From contig NZ_JBHTBR010000005.1 in assembly GCF_042665075.1 (NCBI RefSeq), forward strand, positions 62,001 through 126,000: DNA of 64,000 bases. The letters run 5' to 3'. Under the pieces are notes generated by a model. The model had not been told where the DNA came from and ran no database searches. It was given only the letters and a program-made list of their open reading frames with translations. The translations under genes were made by a program, and so were the position numbers. This DNA comes from Hirschia litorea (GTDB lineage: Bacteria > Pseudomonadota > Alphaproteobacteria > Caulobacterales > Hyphomonadaceae). Positions 43,898-53,900 of the stretch are shown here, one piece after another; the stretch's first letter is position 1, and each line of letters starts with the position of its first letter.

Positions 43898-46800
43898 TTA
43901 TGATGGCGGCGTGTCGTCTTCGCCATTAAAGCGCTGTTTCAAGCTCGCCGCGAAGGCATCTACACGCGGCGCGTCTGCCATTCGACGCACAGCTTCCGAT
44001 AACGCAGCTCCAGTTATGTCTGTCTGAGATGTGATCAGATTAAAGCTCTGCTCATTTGCTGTATCTTTGAACAGATGCGCATAGCCAGTGTGTAGTTTAT
44101 CGAGCAGCCCCAAATTTTTTGCAAGTCGACCAGCTATTGCAGCCTTTAAGGCAAGGTCCATGTGAGATTTATCGGCCTCTTCAGCGACCGGCAGCATAGT
44201 TGCCAATTGTTCTGCTGCTTCAGGCCACTTTTCGCCTTTCCAATACGCATCTGCACGAATGGAAGCTGCCTCCAACCCCTCAAGGCCCTCAAGCAATTCA
44301 ATTGCGTGGTCTGAACGCCCCATGTCACGGTATGCGCCAGCCTCCAGCAATCGACGCTGCAACGCCAATTCTCGTGGCAAACGTGGTTGACGAGAAGATG
44401 CAATTGCAGCCAGCGCACGATCTGGTTGTCGGTCCATCAAGTAAATAGAAGCAAGGTCAACAGCAATCACAGCTTTACCTTGCCCTCGCACACGATTGTC
44501 TACTTGGTGCTGCAATAGTTCTGTCGCCGGATCTAAGAGATCAAATGCGACCAACCGACGAGCCAATTTCCGGATCATACGATCCCCGTCTTCACCAATC
44601 GGTGTTAAATCCTTAAACTCGTAAAATAGCGCCAAGGCTTGTATCGGATCTAAGCGTTCAGCTTCACCGTCAAGGTACAATTTTCTAAAAAACTCAACTA
44701 AGCGAATACGTAATTCACGCGCACCTGGTTCATCGGGATTCCTCAGTGCAGCAGATTGAGTCAGCAACAAAGCTTCACGGAACCTGCCCAGACTCATATA
44801 CTGATCAGCAAGGATGCCGACAGTTGCCATCTCAGTAGCATCCCCCCTCCAGCGATACCGCAGAGTATCCAACTGATCTGCAGCTTCCGAAGGTGTAATT
44901 TTTCCAAGCTTGGCACCTAGATCTAGTCGGTGCAGTTCGGCACGCACTGCAACAGGCTCACTCGCGTCGTTCGTCAGCGTAATATATTGATTATACGCCT
45001 TTTCTGTCTCACCTACAGCTTCATCTATTCGCCCAAGAAGCAAAGATGCACTTTCCGCAGCTTCACGATAACTTGTTCCTGCCGCTCGCCCAGCTAGTTG
45101 GCGTGCACGATCCAGCTCATTTGCTTTCAATGCTGCTTCAGCGGCAGTCGTATAAAACTCCGCTGCCCAACGGCCCGTATAGGCAAATATAAGCTCTTCA
45201 GCTTGTCTAAAAAAGTCATTTGAACGTTCCCACTGCCCCATCTTGGCGGCGGCATAACCGCGCCATAAAAGTGCTGATTTATCAGTCCTCAACGGTCCTT
45301 TAGACAAGTCTTCTTCGGCCAGTTTGTAGCGCTTCATCATCACTAAACCAGCACCGCGCAATCCAAGGAATTCAGCCTCTTGCTCGAGTAAAGGGCGACC
45401 ATCCAGTGCGGTTCCCAAAACTCCCAAAGCTTCAGCGCCAAAATCATGACCAATGTAGAAACGCGCTAAATCAGTCAACACATCCGCACCCGCTTTGGAG
45501 GAAGGGTCTCGAGCCGTTGCAGCGCGCGTTAATTCACTTTTCCGAGCGAAGAAATAATTACCTTCTAGTCCGCCCCATGCATCAAAATCTATAAAAGCCG
45601 GTGTAGGTGTATCAGAGCTCATTTTTGCATAGGAACCTGAGGCGCTGCCAACTCCGTCGGACATAGCCATTCCACGCGAGGATGTAACGACAACACGTTC
45701 ACCATGCAATTTAACCGATACATCATCAGCTAACGGAATTACAACCAAACCATGCGCTGTAGATGGCATTTCAGCTTCAACGAAGCTGCGCGGGGTGGTA
45801 GATGCTGAAGTGGGTCCAAAAGCGACCACAGCAGCGATCTCATCGCCTACTATTGGGTCTGTGAACCAGACAACACCGGCGGCACCAATCAGAGGTGTTT
45901 CGATACTGGAGCGACCTGTTTCAGAGGTTTCTCTTACGGGTTTTAAAAAACGCTCGGGTTGGACGGCGGCTGGCGCGAATGTGATAGTCCATGCAGTGCC
46001 TTCCGATTGTGCGGAGGCGACCATTCCTTCTGGCGCTTCTACCCGCATTAAGACCACATCTTTTTGACGAATAACCTCAATATTATAGCGAGATGGAACT
46101 TGGTCTGGATCAATTTCTATTTCGGAATCAACGGCAAAAACGATCCAACTTGCAGGCGGTCGATTAAACACAGAAACGGGTGCCGGGGCCTGCCAAGGCA
46201 CTGTTATTGCTAGACCATTTGGAAGAGATTCAATTTCTGCCTTAACCGTTTTTGATATTGGTGCTGGCTCTGCCCAGTCCCCTCTAAAGAACGTTTCCCT
46301 AGGACCACGCGTGTGGGATTCCTCATCGGAATCAACCTTTACTTGAGACACGTTATTGGGCTCAAAAGTAGTCGTTTGTTTAACGTCTCTAGAAAGCCCC
46401 ATAGCTTCAGATGAAGATCCAAATACAGCTGCTTCAGGCTCTTTATTGACTTCGGGAAGCGCCAATTTCATCGGACTAGGCTTCGGTGCTGGTGCACTAA
46501 TTACTGTTTTTTGCGCATCCTGCTGGGGTGCTGCTACCTCTGTGTGATGCGTCTGCCTTACCTCTTCTTTAGCTTCGTCTTCCGCTTGCGCAGCAGCTGC
46601 TAGTATCGCGTCACGCTTTTGCTTCTCTGCTTTGGCTTCATTGATTGCATCACGCGATGCCAAATCAACAACCACTACATTTTCTTCTTTATAGACGTTG
46701 GGCGTAACATCACTTGCGAGGTGCAAATTGAACAACATGCCAAGATCATCATTGCTAAAATCAGCATGAGTCATTTCGGCAGGAGGCTCAATATTCAAAT

Positions 46801-47500
46801 GCGCGATATCTGGTTTAGCCCGGTGATCGAACTTCACAGAATAAGTATCACCTGATTTTTCAGCCGAAAATGCAACATCCTTTGGCCAATAAAAGGCAAT
46901 TCGTGTGCGTCCCGCCGCTTCTGATGCGCGCACAGTTAGCTCATCTATAAATTCTACTGGCGGAGGTATTTCTGCAATCTTTGCAGCAATCGCCTGCGCT
47001 TTACGCTTTTCAACTAATGGCGAAATAACATCAGCAGGATCACTATTATTATCTTCTGGCAGAATATCCACAGACACTAAATCTATAGACTTTGATAAAT
47101 GTAATCTTGCGTCCTGCTTTTTTAGTGCAATCCGCGCTGTTTTCCCATCAGCATCCATTCGCGCGAGTGCGACCCAGTTGGACAAATTTTCGCGTACCGG
47201 CGTCATGTCTAGCACAACAGGTTCAGAGAATTTTAAAACAAGTACACGACTTTGAATGCTTGCATCAATTTGGGGTGCGGTTTCATCCCCATCCGACCAT
47301 TTTGCAACAAGACGCGCATACCCTCCTTTGTCATCCGCAGTCAGTGACACGACTCGTTGCGCCAAGGCCTGTTGGGTCAAAACCATAGGCACAGCTGTCG
47401 CCAAAAGCGCTAGTTTCAGTGCTTTGGTATTGAGTATGCAGGAGAATATGGTGCGGATTTGTTTCAAAATAGACTTACCCAGCTTGCGCCAATAATTCAT
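43898..47500 (-). CDS. Large TPR-repeat protein of the flagellar cluster
   Basis: A protein of about 1200 residues encoded downstream of the motE-like gene in the fliL-fliM operon. The N-terminus has a membrane/signal segment (LALLATAVPMVLTQQALAQ, cut near residue 48), then two or more domains with the RVVSL...ARLVAKWSDGDE pattern that resemble AMIN domains, a proline/glutamine-rich linker, and from about residue 700 a long array of TPR-like helix pairs (for example KMGQWERSNDFFRQAEEL). Homologues in Caulobacterales lie at the same place. The role is not established; a periplasmic scaffold near the motor is likely. The start at 47500 overlaps motE by 26 bp; a longer reading to 47587 is less likely. 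Confidence 0.75.
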   Translation of the reverse strand: MNYWRKLGKSILKQIRTIFSCILNTKALKLALLATAVPMVLTQQALAQRVVSLTADDKGGYARLVAKWSDGDETAPQIDASIQSRVLVLKFSEPVVLDMTPVRENLSNWVALARMDADGKTARIALKKQDARLHLSKSIDLVSVDILPEDNNSDPADVISPLVEKRKAQAIAAKIAEIPPPVEFIDELTVRASEAAGRTRIAFYWPKDVAFSAEKSGDTYSVKFDHRAKPDIAHLNIEPPAEMTHADFSNDDLGMLFNLHLASDVTPNVYKEENVVVVDLASRDAINEAKAEKQKRDAILAAAAQAEDEAKEEVRQTHHTEVAAPQQDAQKTVISAPAPKPSPMKLALPEVNKEPEAAVFGSSSEAMGLSRDVKQTTTFEPNNVSQVKVDSDEESHTRGPRETFFRGDWAEPAPISKTVKAEIESLPNGLAITVPWQAPAPVSVFNRPPASWIVFAVDSEIEIDPDQVPSRYNIEVIRQKDVVLMRVEAPEGMVASAQSEGTAWTITFAPAAVQPERFLKPVRETSETGRSSIETPLIGAAGVVWFTDPIVGDEIAAVVAFGPTSASTTPRSFVEAEMPSTAHGLVVIPLADDVSVKLHGERVVVTSSRGMAMSDGVGSASGSYAKMSSDTPTPAFIDFDAWGGLEGNYFFARKSELTRAATARDPSSKAGADVLTDLARFYIGHDFGAEALGVLGTALDGRPLLEQEAEFLGLRGAGLVMMKRYKLAEEDLSKGPLRTDKSALLWRGYAAAKMGQWERSNDFFRQAEELIFAYTGRWAAEFYTTAAEAALKANELDRARQLAGRAAGTSYREAAESASLLLGRIDEAVGETEKAYNQYITLTNDASEPVAVRAELHRLDLGAKLGKITPSEAADQLDTLRYRWRGDATEMATVGILADQYMSLGRFREALLLTQSAALRNPDEPGARELRIRLVEFFRKLYLDGEAERLDPIQALALFYEFKDLTPIGEDGDRMIRKLARRLVAFDLLDPATELLQHQVDNRVRGQGKAVIAVDLASIYLMDRQPDRALAAIASSRQPRLPRELALQRRLLEAGAYRDMGRSDHAIELLEGLEGLEAASIRADAYWKGEKWPEAAEQLATMLPVAEEADKSHMDLALKAAIAGRLAKNLGLLDKLHTGYAHLFKDTANEQSFNLITSQTDITGAALSEAVRRMADAPRVDAFAASLKQRFNGEDDTPPS

Positions 47501-48206
47501 CAGCAGATTCAGGCAATTCTGCACGTTCGGCCAATAATCGCGTAAGGTGTTCTGCGCGCTTTGAAGACATGGAGGACATGATGGCACCCAACTGCGCGTA
47601 TTTCATCCGTTGAGACACTTCAAGCAAGACATCATCACTGAGCGTTTCAAAGATACGTGCGGCATCTTTGGGCTTCATGCTTTGATATACACTCACTAGC
47701 CCTTCGAGACGTTCATCACGTTTTTGATCCATCGACGCCAATAGTGTCTGCACACTCGCTTCTAAGTTTTTTAGCTCTGCGATTTGTTCATCAAGACGCG
47801 CTTCGGCAGCAGCGGCTAATTGTTCACGCGTGTCTAGTTGTTCTGCCCGATCATCCAATTCCATGCGGCGGTCTGCGAGAGAACGTAGAACTTGTATTTC
47901 GTATTGGGATAATCCTGTTTCAGCGGAAAAATCTGGCACAGCCATACACGCGCTATCGCTTGAGTCTTCCACATCGGAAAAATCAACTTCTGTCATGGAA
48001 TCATGATCAGAATTTGAATCATGCAAACCTTCATCATCCTGAATATCGGGCATATCATACCCATCATTTTCAGCATGTTCGGGTGCCTCAGCGTGTTCAG
48101 GCTCTTTAGCATCGGTAGCCGCTTCAGCGATGTTGACAGCTTTAAAGGCCAAAGACCCAACTGAAACAGCTATCAAAGCTGGCATAAGACGAATAGTTTT
48201 AGCCAT
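47475..48206 (-). CDS. MotE/MgtE-N-like flagellar protein
   Basis: A 243-residue protein with a signal anchor at about residues 5-29, an acidic linker (EHAEAPEHAENDGYDMPDIQ), a coiled coil at about 105-160 and a C-terminal MgtE-N-like domain (MKPKDAARIFETLSDDVLLEVSQRM) repeated by the superhelical tail KYAQLGAIMSSMSSKRAEHL. This is the MotE family, whose rhizobial member acts as a chaperone for the periplasmic motor protein MotC. It sits between DUF6468 and the TPR gene in the fliL-fliM operon. Confidence 0.78.
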   Translation of the reverse strand: MAKTIRLMPALIAVSVGSLAFKAVNIAEAATDAKEPEHAEAPEHAENDGYDMPDIQDDEGLHDSNSDHDSMTEVDFSDVEDSSDSACMAVPDFSAETGLSQYEIQVLRSLADRRMELDDRAEQLDTREQLAAAAEARLDEQIAELKNLEASVQTLLASMDQKRDERLEGLVSVYQSMKPKDAARIFETLSDDVLLEVSQRMKYAQLGAIMSSMSSKRAEHLTRLLAERAELPESADELLAQAG

Positions 48207-48218
48207 AATCCCAGCCTC

Positions 48219-48536
48219 CTAATATGTATTACGGCGACGCAAACCTGCATCGCCATGTTGTACAGAACTTTCTTGACCACGCTTATGAAGTGCGCGCGCC
48301 TCATCAATCTGAGTTTGTAATTTAGATCCAATTTCAGTTGATGATGTTTTAAGGTCTGCAATGGTTTCTTGTGCTTGGTTGATCGTCAACGCCAGCTCTT
48401 TAGTGGCCTCAAGCATGGTATCACGCCCCGATTTTATCGCCTTCAAGCGATGATCAAGCCGCCAAAAATACGCAATCGCTATAAGCAATAAGACGATTAA
48501 AAAAATATCTACGATCATAGATGGTGAGATGGTCAT
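48219..48536 (-). CDS. DUF6468 protein downstream of fliM
   Basis: A 105-residue protein with a single membrane helix at about residues 6-26 (IVDIFLIVLLLIAIAYFWRL) and a coiled-coil segment at about 40-85 (LALTINQAQETIADLKTSST). It overlaps the fliM stop by 4 bp (ATGA). The family always follows fliM in alphaproteobacteria and has no known function; a structural role in the motor or basal body is plausible. Confidence 0.8.
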   Translation of the reverse strand: MTISPSMIVDIFLIVLLLIAIAYFWRLDHRLKAIKSGRDTMLEATKELALTINQAQETIADLKTSSTEIGSKLQTQIDEARALHKRGQESSVQHGDAGLRRRNTY

Positions 48537-49660
48537 ATTTTACTCTCCACGAGACGTTTCTTTGCAACGCCTTCGAGCGGTGCCTCAACGCGCACTGCTA
48601 CCTTTTTGCCGATACGACCAATTTGGCCTTCCGTGAGATAAATATCCCCACACCGGAGTGATACTTTAGAGTTTTGCCCAACATTCATGAGCAATGTATC
48701 TCCCACTTCCAAACTCATCATCCGCCCCAAAGGTTGCTCAAATTCATCCATTACGACCCGCACATTCGTAGGAGCAGTCCAGATTTCCGTTGCGAGGTGG
48801 CCTTCCCAAATATTGTCATTACCAAACTTCTCACCCATAAAGTTTTGAAGCAGCATTTTCCGAATGGGTTCGAGTGTGGCGTATGGCAACATCAATTCAC
48901 AACGCCCGCCACGATCTTCCATATCGACGCGTAACCGCACTAGAATTGCGGCATTGGCTGGCTGCGCAATCGCTGCAAACCTTGGATTGGTTTCGATACG
49001 GTCCAAATCAAAATCAACTTCAGTCAGCGGGTTGAACGCCTTTTTAGCGTCGGCCAAAATTACCTCGACAAGACGTGTCACCAACATGCGCTCAATCGTG
49101 GTGTAAGGTCGCCCCTCAACACGCATGGCAGCCGTACCACGACGTCCACCTAGCAATACATCCACAATGGAATAAATGAGGTTGGAATCAACAGTCACTA
49201 GCCCGTAATTGTCTAGCTGGCGGGCCCTGAAGACTGCCAAAATAGCAGGCAATGGAATGGAATTAAGATAATCACCAAATCGCATACTGGCGATTGAATC
49301 TAGCGAGACCTCTACGTTATCAGAGGTAAAATTCCGCAAACTGGTTGTAAGAAGGCGCACGAGGCGGTCAAACACCACCTCCAACATGGGTAGGCGTTCA
49401 TAGGATACATGCGCAGAGTTGATGATAGAGCGGATACCAGATCCCTTGCCATCATCTTCATCTTCAAGCGAGAAACCGAGTAGAGAGTCGATTTCATCCT
49501 GGTTCAAAATACGTTCTGAACCAGCTGCACTTTGCGTCATATTAGACGGATCTAGGTCTGCCTCTGCCTCATTGGCAAGTTCGGCTTCCCATGCAGCGGC
49601 CATATCTTCATCGAAGTTACTCGATTCGCCGCCATCTACATCCCAATCTTCATCTGCCAT
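48533..49660 (-). CDS. fliM: Flagellar motor switch protein FliM
   Basis: A 375-residue C-ring protein that controls rotation direction. After an acidic N-terminal extension of about 50 residues comes the CheY-binding motif LNQDEIDSLLGF near 54, which is nearer the N-terminus in most species. The middle domain spans about 85-290 (GDYLNSIPLPAILAVFRARQL; key GGRRGTAAMRVEGRPYTTIERML near 174) and the SpoA domain closes the chain near 300-370. It is the second gene of the fliL-fliM-DUF6468-motE-TPR operon, 12 bp after fliL. Confidence 0.95.
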   Translation of the reverse strand: MADEDWDVDGGESSNFDEDMAAAWEAELANEAEADLDPSNMTQSAAGSERILNQDEIDSLLGFSLEDEDDGKGSGIRSIINSAHVSYERLPMLEVVFDRLVRLLTTSLRNFTSDNVEVSLDSIASMRFGDYLNSIPLPAILAVFRARQLDNYGLVTVDSNLIYSIVDVLLGGRRGTAAMRVEGRPYTTIERMLVTRLVEVILADAKKAFNPLTEVDFDLDRIETNPRFAAIAQPANAAILVRLRVDMEDRGGRCELMLPYATLEPIRKMLLQNFMGEKFGNDNIWEGHLATEIWTAPTNVRVVMDEFEQPLGRMMSLEVGDTLLMNVGQNSKVSLRCGDIYLTEGQIGRIGKKVAVRVEAPLEGVAKKRLVESKI

Positions 49661-49672
49661 GAATCAATGCTC

Positions 49673-50347
49673 CTACTGCACAAGCATTTCTTCGATCAAC
49701 ACGGCATCCACCCGTGAAGGCGCAATGGCGATATTGATACGACGCAACAATTCCAACCGTAAACGATACCCTCCAGCTGATCCGTTCAAATCATCCACGC
49801 GCAATTCGCGCAAAAACATTTGATACTGGTCCGTAATACGTGGAAGCATTTTGGGAATATCAGCAAACATCTCTGGGTCTTCTGCTTCAAGAGTCAGTTT
49901 TAATTTCAAAAACAACTGGCGATCACCGTCTTGGCTAGCAAGGTTCACGAGCAAATCAGGCATGATGTAGTAGGATGGGTCGCCCGTGTTTCCGACTTGC
50001 AGCGTCCCTGTCTCGCGCGATGGTCCTTCGTGGCCGCCGCCCGAAGCGCTTTCAGCATGACCATCATCTTTTTTCCCATGATCATCCTTGGCCTTGCCAT
50101 GATCGTCTTTAGCTTTGCCGTGATCATCTGCTTTTTCATCACCATGATCATCTTTAGCGGCATGTTCTACTGGTGCATCATCTTTGCCGCCGCCAGCAAG
50201 CATCATACCCACTGCTACACCGCCGCCCATAATTAACAAGGCGGGGATCACAAAGAACAAGACCATTGTCTTGCCTGCTAATTTTTTCTTTGCAGGCTTT
50301 TCTTCGTCGCCTGCAGCGTCTTCAGATTTTGTTGTATCTTTCGCCAT
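49673..50347 (-). CDS. fliL: Flagellar basal body-associated protein FliL with His/Asp-rich linker
   Basis: A 224-residue membrane protein that supports the stator. A cytoplasmic Lys/Glu-rich start leads to one membrane helix at about 25-49 (KTMVLFFVIPALLIMGGGVAVG), then a 50-residue linker with four DDHG repeats (KADDHGKAKDDHGKAKDDHG is the densest part) and the FliL domain from about 108 (YIMPDLLVNLASQDGDRQLFLKLKLTLE) to the end. The His/Asp linker is unusually long and could bind divalent metal. First gene of the operon; its upstream region is shared with the divergent flgF. Confidence 0.92.
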   Translation of the reverse strand: MAKDTTKSEDAAGDEEKPAKKKLAGKTMVLFFVIPALLIMGGGVAVGMMLAGGGKDDAPVEHAAKDDHGDEKADDHGKAKDDHGKAKDDHGKKDDGHAESASGGGHEGPSRETGTLQVGNTGDPSYYIMPDLLVNLASQDGDRQLFLKLKLTLEAEDPEMFADIPKMLPRITDQYQMFLRELRVDDLNGSAGGYRLRLELLRRINIAIAPSRVDAVLIEEMLVQ

Positions 50348-50649
50348 GGGACCTGCTCAATACTTTTCACGCGTGAATTACTTATACTGGGCAAAATCGC
50401 CCTACTTCGTTAACGATTCATGGAGATGGGTAGTATTTGCCCACTAAAAGCGGAAAAAAATTCACAGCGACCTACTTTCTCTCAATAGGGTGTTAACCAT
50501 CATGAGGGCATTTTAGAGTTTGAAAACTTATAGGTTCCGCGCAAAATAGCGCAGATCGCATGACAATTTAGCCACGCTATAGTGGTGCGAAGCGTCACTC
50601 GCAGTCTCTGAAAAAATAGCAGAGCCTCGCGTCAGGTTTGTGTGGTCCA
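50348..50649. promoter_or_regulatory. Intergenic region with CtrA-like half-sites between fliL and flgF
   Basis: A 302-bp gap between two divergent flagellar operons. Two half-sites of the CtrA type are visible: TTAACGAT at 50410-50417 and TTAACCAT at 50493-50500; the second matches the consensus half-site exactly. No full TTAA-N7-TTAA pair or sigma-54 box was found. Both promoters must lie here. Confidence 0.5.
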
Positions 50650-51417
50650 ATGGACAATTCACTCGCAATTGGTCTGTCAACGCAGGAATTACTGCGTAAA
50701 CGTATGGATGTGACGGCCAACAATCTTGCCAATATGAATACGACCGGCTTCAAGGTTGAGCATCTTGTGAATCACGAAATTACCGAACGCCCTGCGCGCG
50801 CGGCTGAAAACCCACACGACATCACCTTCGCCCAAGGTTGGCAGCTACAGCGCGATATGAATACGGGAAGTTTTTCCCAGACAGGTAATCCGCTTGATAT
50901 GGCGATTGATGGAAATGGCTTTTTCGAAGTTGAAGCCCCCAATGGTGACGTTTTCTATACACGCGATGGCGAATTTTCGATGAACCCTGACGGTATGCTC
51001 GTCACGCGCAATGGCTATTTGCTGCGCGGTGAAGGCGAAGTATTGGACGGCGAAACACTGCTCGCTGATGGGGTCCCTATTGCTATTGATCCTGCGGGTG
51101 GCGAGCTCGTAATAAATAAAGACGGGTCAATCATGCAAGATGGCGCGCAGATTGGTCAGTTCAAACTGAAGACATTTGAAATGCCCGCTGCACTAGAGAA
51201 GGTTGGGAACAATCTTTACGTGCGTGGAGAGCAAGAACCAATTGATGCCGATGTGAGAATTGCTCAAGGGTTTCTGGAAAGCTCCAACGTCTCTCCTATC
51301 GTGGAAATGACTCAAATGATCGAGATTTCTCGCGCGTACCAAAGCGTGGCGAAACTCATTTCAAATTCAAATGACATGCGAGAGCAAGCGATACGTAAAC
51401 TCGCTCAGGTCCGCTAG
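50650..51417 (+). CDS. flgF: Flagellar proximal rod protein FlgF
   Basis: A 255-residue rod protein. It starts MDNSLAIGLSTQELLRKRMD and has NNLANMNTTGFK near residue 26, the rod/hook signature, and the C-terminal SPIVEMTQMIEISRAYQSV coiled coil. Length and the internal segment GNPLDMAIDGNGFFEV distinguish it as FlgF. The ATG at 50650 is chosen; the TTG at 50638 would add four residues. First gene of flgF-flgG-flgA-flgH on the plus strand. Confidence 0.95.
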   Translation: MDNSLAIGLSTQELLRKRMDVTANNLANMNTTGFKVEHLVNHEITERPARAAENPHDITFAQGWQLQRDMNTGSFSQTGNPLDMAIDGNGFFEVEAPNGDVFYTRDGEFSMNPDGMLVTRNGYLLRGEGEVLDGETLLADGVPIAIDPAGGELVINKDGSIMQDGAQIGQFKLKTFEMPAALEKVGNNLYVRGEQEPIDADVRIAQGFLESSNVSPIVEMTQMIEISRAYQSVAKLISNSNDMREQAIRKLAQVR

Positions 51418-51475
51418 TTAAAACATATAAGTTCAAGTCTGGCTTCAGCCAGCAAATGGTAAGAGGAATTAGTTC

Positions 51476-52261
<786 letters not shown>

Positions 52262-52284
52262 TGAGATAAGCGGACACATTCGGT

Positions 52285-53034
52285 ATGCGTAATACACTTT
52301 TCCATTTGACTTTCTTGGCTGCCATGTTGGCGTGTGCGCCGCATGCGAAAGCTGATAGCGCAGATACTTCAGTATCTGTCTCTGGCCCATGGATTACGCT
52401 TGGAGACGTAGCAGAAGCATCCGGGCCATTAGCCAATGTGCGTGTTGCGCCTTCACCCGACCCTGGTCAAACAATGAAATTGGACCCTCAATTTGTTGGC
52501 AATATCGCGCGTGAAAACGGAGTGTATTTCCCCAGCAACCAGACCGATCCGATAGTTGTCTCACGCTATTCAAATGAAGCTATAGCGAAAGCAAAACGCG
52601 ACGCTGCACAAGCCCTGCTTCCACCTGACAATGAGCCACCTACGCCTAAACACCTTTTAGCTTTGAATGATAATTTCTCGCGTGGAGACATTATCAGCGC
52701 CAAAGACCTCATTTGGATTGAGCCACCTAAAAATGGCCTTCGTCCAACAGGGACGCCAACACAAAAGACGGATGTGATAGGTAAGGAATTATTGCGATCT
52801 GTACGCGCGCAAACAAGCTTTCGGTTAAGCGATGTTGAAACTCCCGCTTTGATAAAAAAAGGCGATCCTGTCACGCTGACCTATATCAAAGGTGGTCTAC
52901 GCCTATCAGTAGATGGAAAAGCACTGATGGATGCTGCGATGGGCGCACCCGTTCGCGTGCTGAATAATTACTCCAAACGAACAATAGACGCCATTGTATC
53001 GGGTGCGGGTGAAGCTCGCGTACTCGACCGATAA
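52285..53034 (+). CDS. flgA: Flagellar P-ring assembly chaperone FlgA
   Basis: A 249-residue periplasmic chaperone for FlgI. A signal peptide ends near PHAKADS (residue 22). The SAF-like domain is at about 130-195, with FSRGDIISAKDLIWIEPP near 131, and the C-terminal domain contains ALMDAAMGAPVRVLNNYSKRTIDAIVSG, which matches the conserved G-x-x-G-x-x-x-R-V-x-N family end. It precedes flgH by 35 bp. Export by Sec, action during P-ring assembly. Confidence 0.93.
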   Translation: MRNTLFHLTFLAAMLACAPHAKADSADTSVSVSGPWITLGDVAEASGPLANVRVAPSPDPGQTMKLDPQFVGNIARENGVYFPSNQTDPIVVSRYSNEAIAKAKRDAAQALLPPDNEPPTPKHLLALNDNFSRGDIISAKDLIWIEPPKNGLRPTGTPTQKTDVIGKELLRSVRAQTSFRLSDVETPALIKKGDPVTLTYIKGGLRLSVDGKALMDAAMGAPVRVLNNYSKRTIDAIVSGAGEARVLDR

Positions 53035-53069
53035 ACCTGAATATTAAGCCGTTAAGAATTGAGATAAAT

Positions 53070-53819
53070 ATGAGCGAAACACACACACTCAAAACTGCTG
53101 CAACTGTAGCAATGACGGCAATGCTCGGAGCTTGTGCCACATCAGGCATATCCGACAAGATGGCCTCTCCTGAGCTTACACCTATACAAAACCCAGCTGT
53201 TGTGGCCGGACCTTATCCTGTGTCCATGCCTCAACCTGCGCCATTAGCACAAAACTATTCACAAAATTCTCTATGGCGTACAGGTGCGCGCTCTTTCTTC
53301 GACGATCAGCGTGCTGGAAATATTGGTGATATTCTAACAGTGAACATAGCCATTTCTGACCAAGCACAAGTCAACAACACGACATCCCGCAGTAAATCTG
53401 GTTCAACCAGTGCTGAGATGAACGCAATGTTTGGTCTAAATGAATTGATCGACCGCAATATTCCCGGCGGTATTGGACTATCCCCCGGAGCTGATTTTGG
53501 TTCCTCCTCTACCTCCAATGGGACAGGTACAGTTAACCGTGCAGAATCGATCAATCTCACTGTGGCTGCTGTTATTACCCAAAAATTGCCAAACGGAAAT
53601 TTAGTGATCGCTGGCTCTCAAGAAGTAAAAGTCAATAACGAAGTGCGTGAGCTACTTGTCGGCGGGATTATACGTCCGCAGGATATTTCAGCCACCAATA
53701 CCATTTCGCACACCCAATTGGCGCAAGCACGTATATCCTATGGAGGGCGTGGCGATTTATCTAACCTTCAGCGCGCAGGCTTTTCTCAACGCGCTGTTGA
53801 AGCGGTAAACCCGTTCTAA
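53070..53819 (+). CDS. flgH: Flagellar L-ring protein FlgH
   Basis: A 249-residue outer-membrane lipoprotein that forms the L ring around the distal rod. The signal has the lipobox MLGAC with Cys22. Family motifs: SLWRTGARSFFDDQRAGNIGDILTV near residue 69 (key FxDxRAxxxGDIxTV), LPNGNLVIAGSQEVKVNNEVREL near 170 and VVRPxDI-type GGIIRPQDISATNTI near 198. Last gene of flgF-flgG-flgA-flgH, followed by a strong terminator. Confidence 0.95.
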   Translation: MSETHTLKTAATVAMTAMLGACATSGISDKMASPELTPIQNPAVVAGPYPVSMPQPAPLAQNYSQNSLWRTGARSFFDDQRAGNIGDILTVNIAISDQAQVNNTTSRSKSGSTSAEMNAMFGLNELIDRNIPGGIGLSPGADFGSSSTSNGTGTVNRAESINLTVAAVITQKLPNGNLVIAGSQEVKVNNEVRELLVGGIIRPQDISATNTISHTQLAQARISYGGRGDLSNLQRAGFSQRAVEAVNPF

Positions 53820-53842
53820 ATTAAATATGACACCACATATTG

Positions 53843-53870
53843 AAAAGGCGGCTCATAGGAGCCGCCTTTT
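53843..53870 (+). terminator. Terminator of the flgF-flgH operon
   Basis: AAAAGGCGGCTC pairs perfectly over 12 bp with GAGCCGCCTTTT around the loop ATAG, 23 bp after the flgH stop. Flanking A and T runs allow it to act on the convergent dksA transcript as well. Confidence 0.93.
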
Positions 53871-53900
53871 ACAATTGGACAGTAAATCTGTGTGATAATT

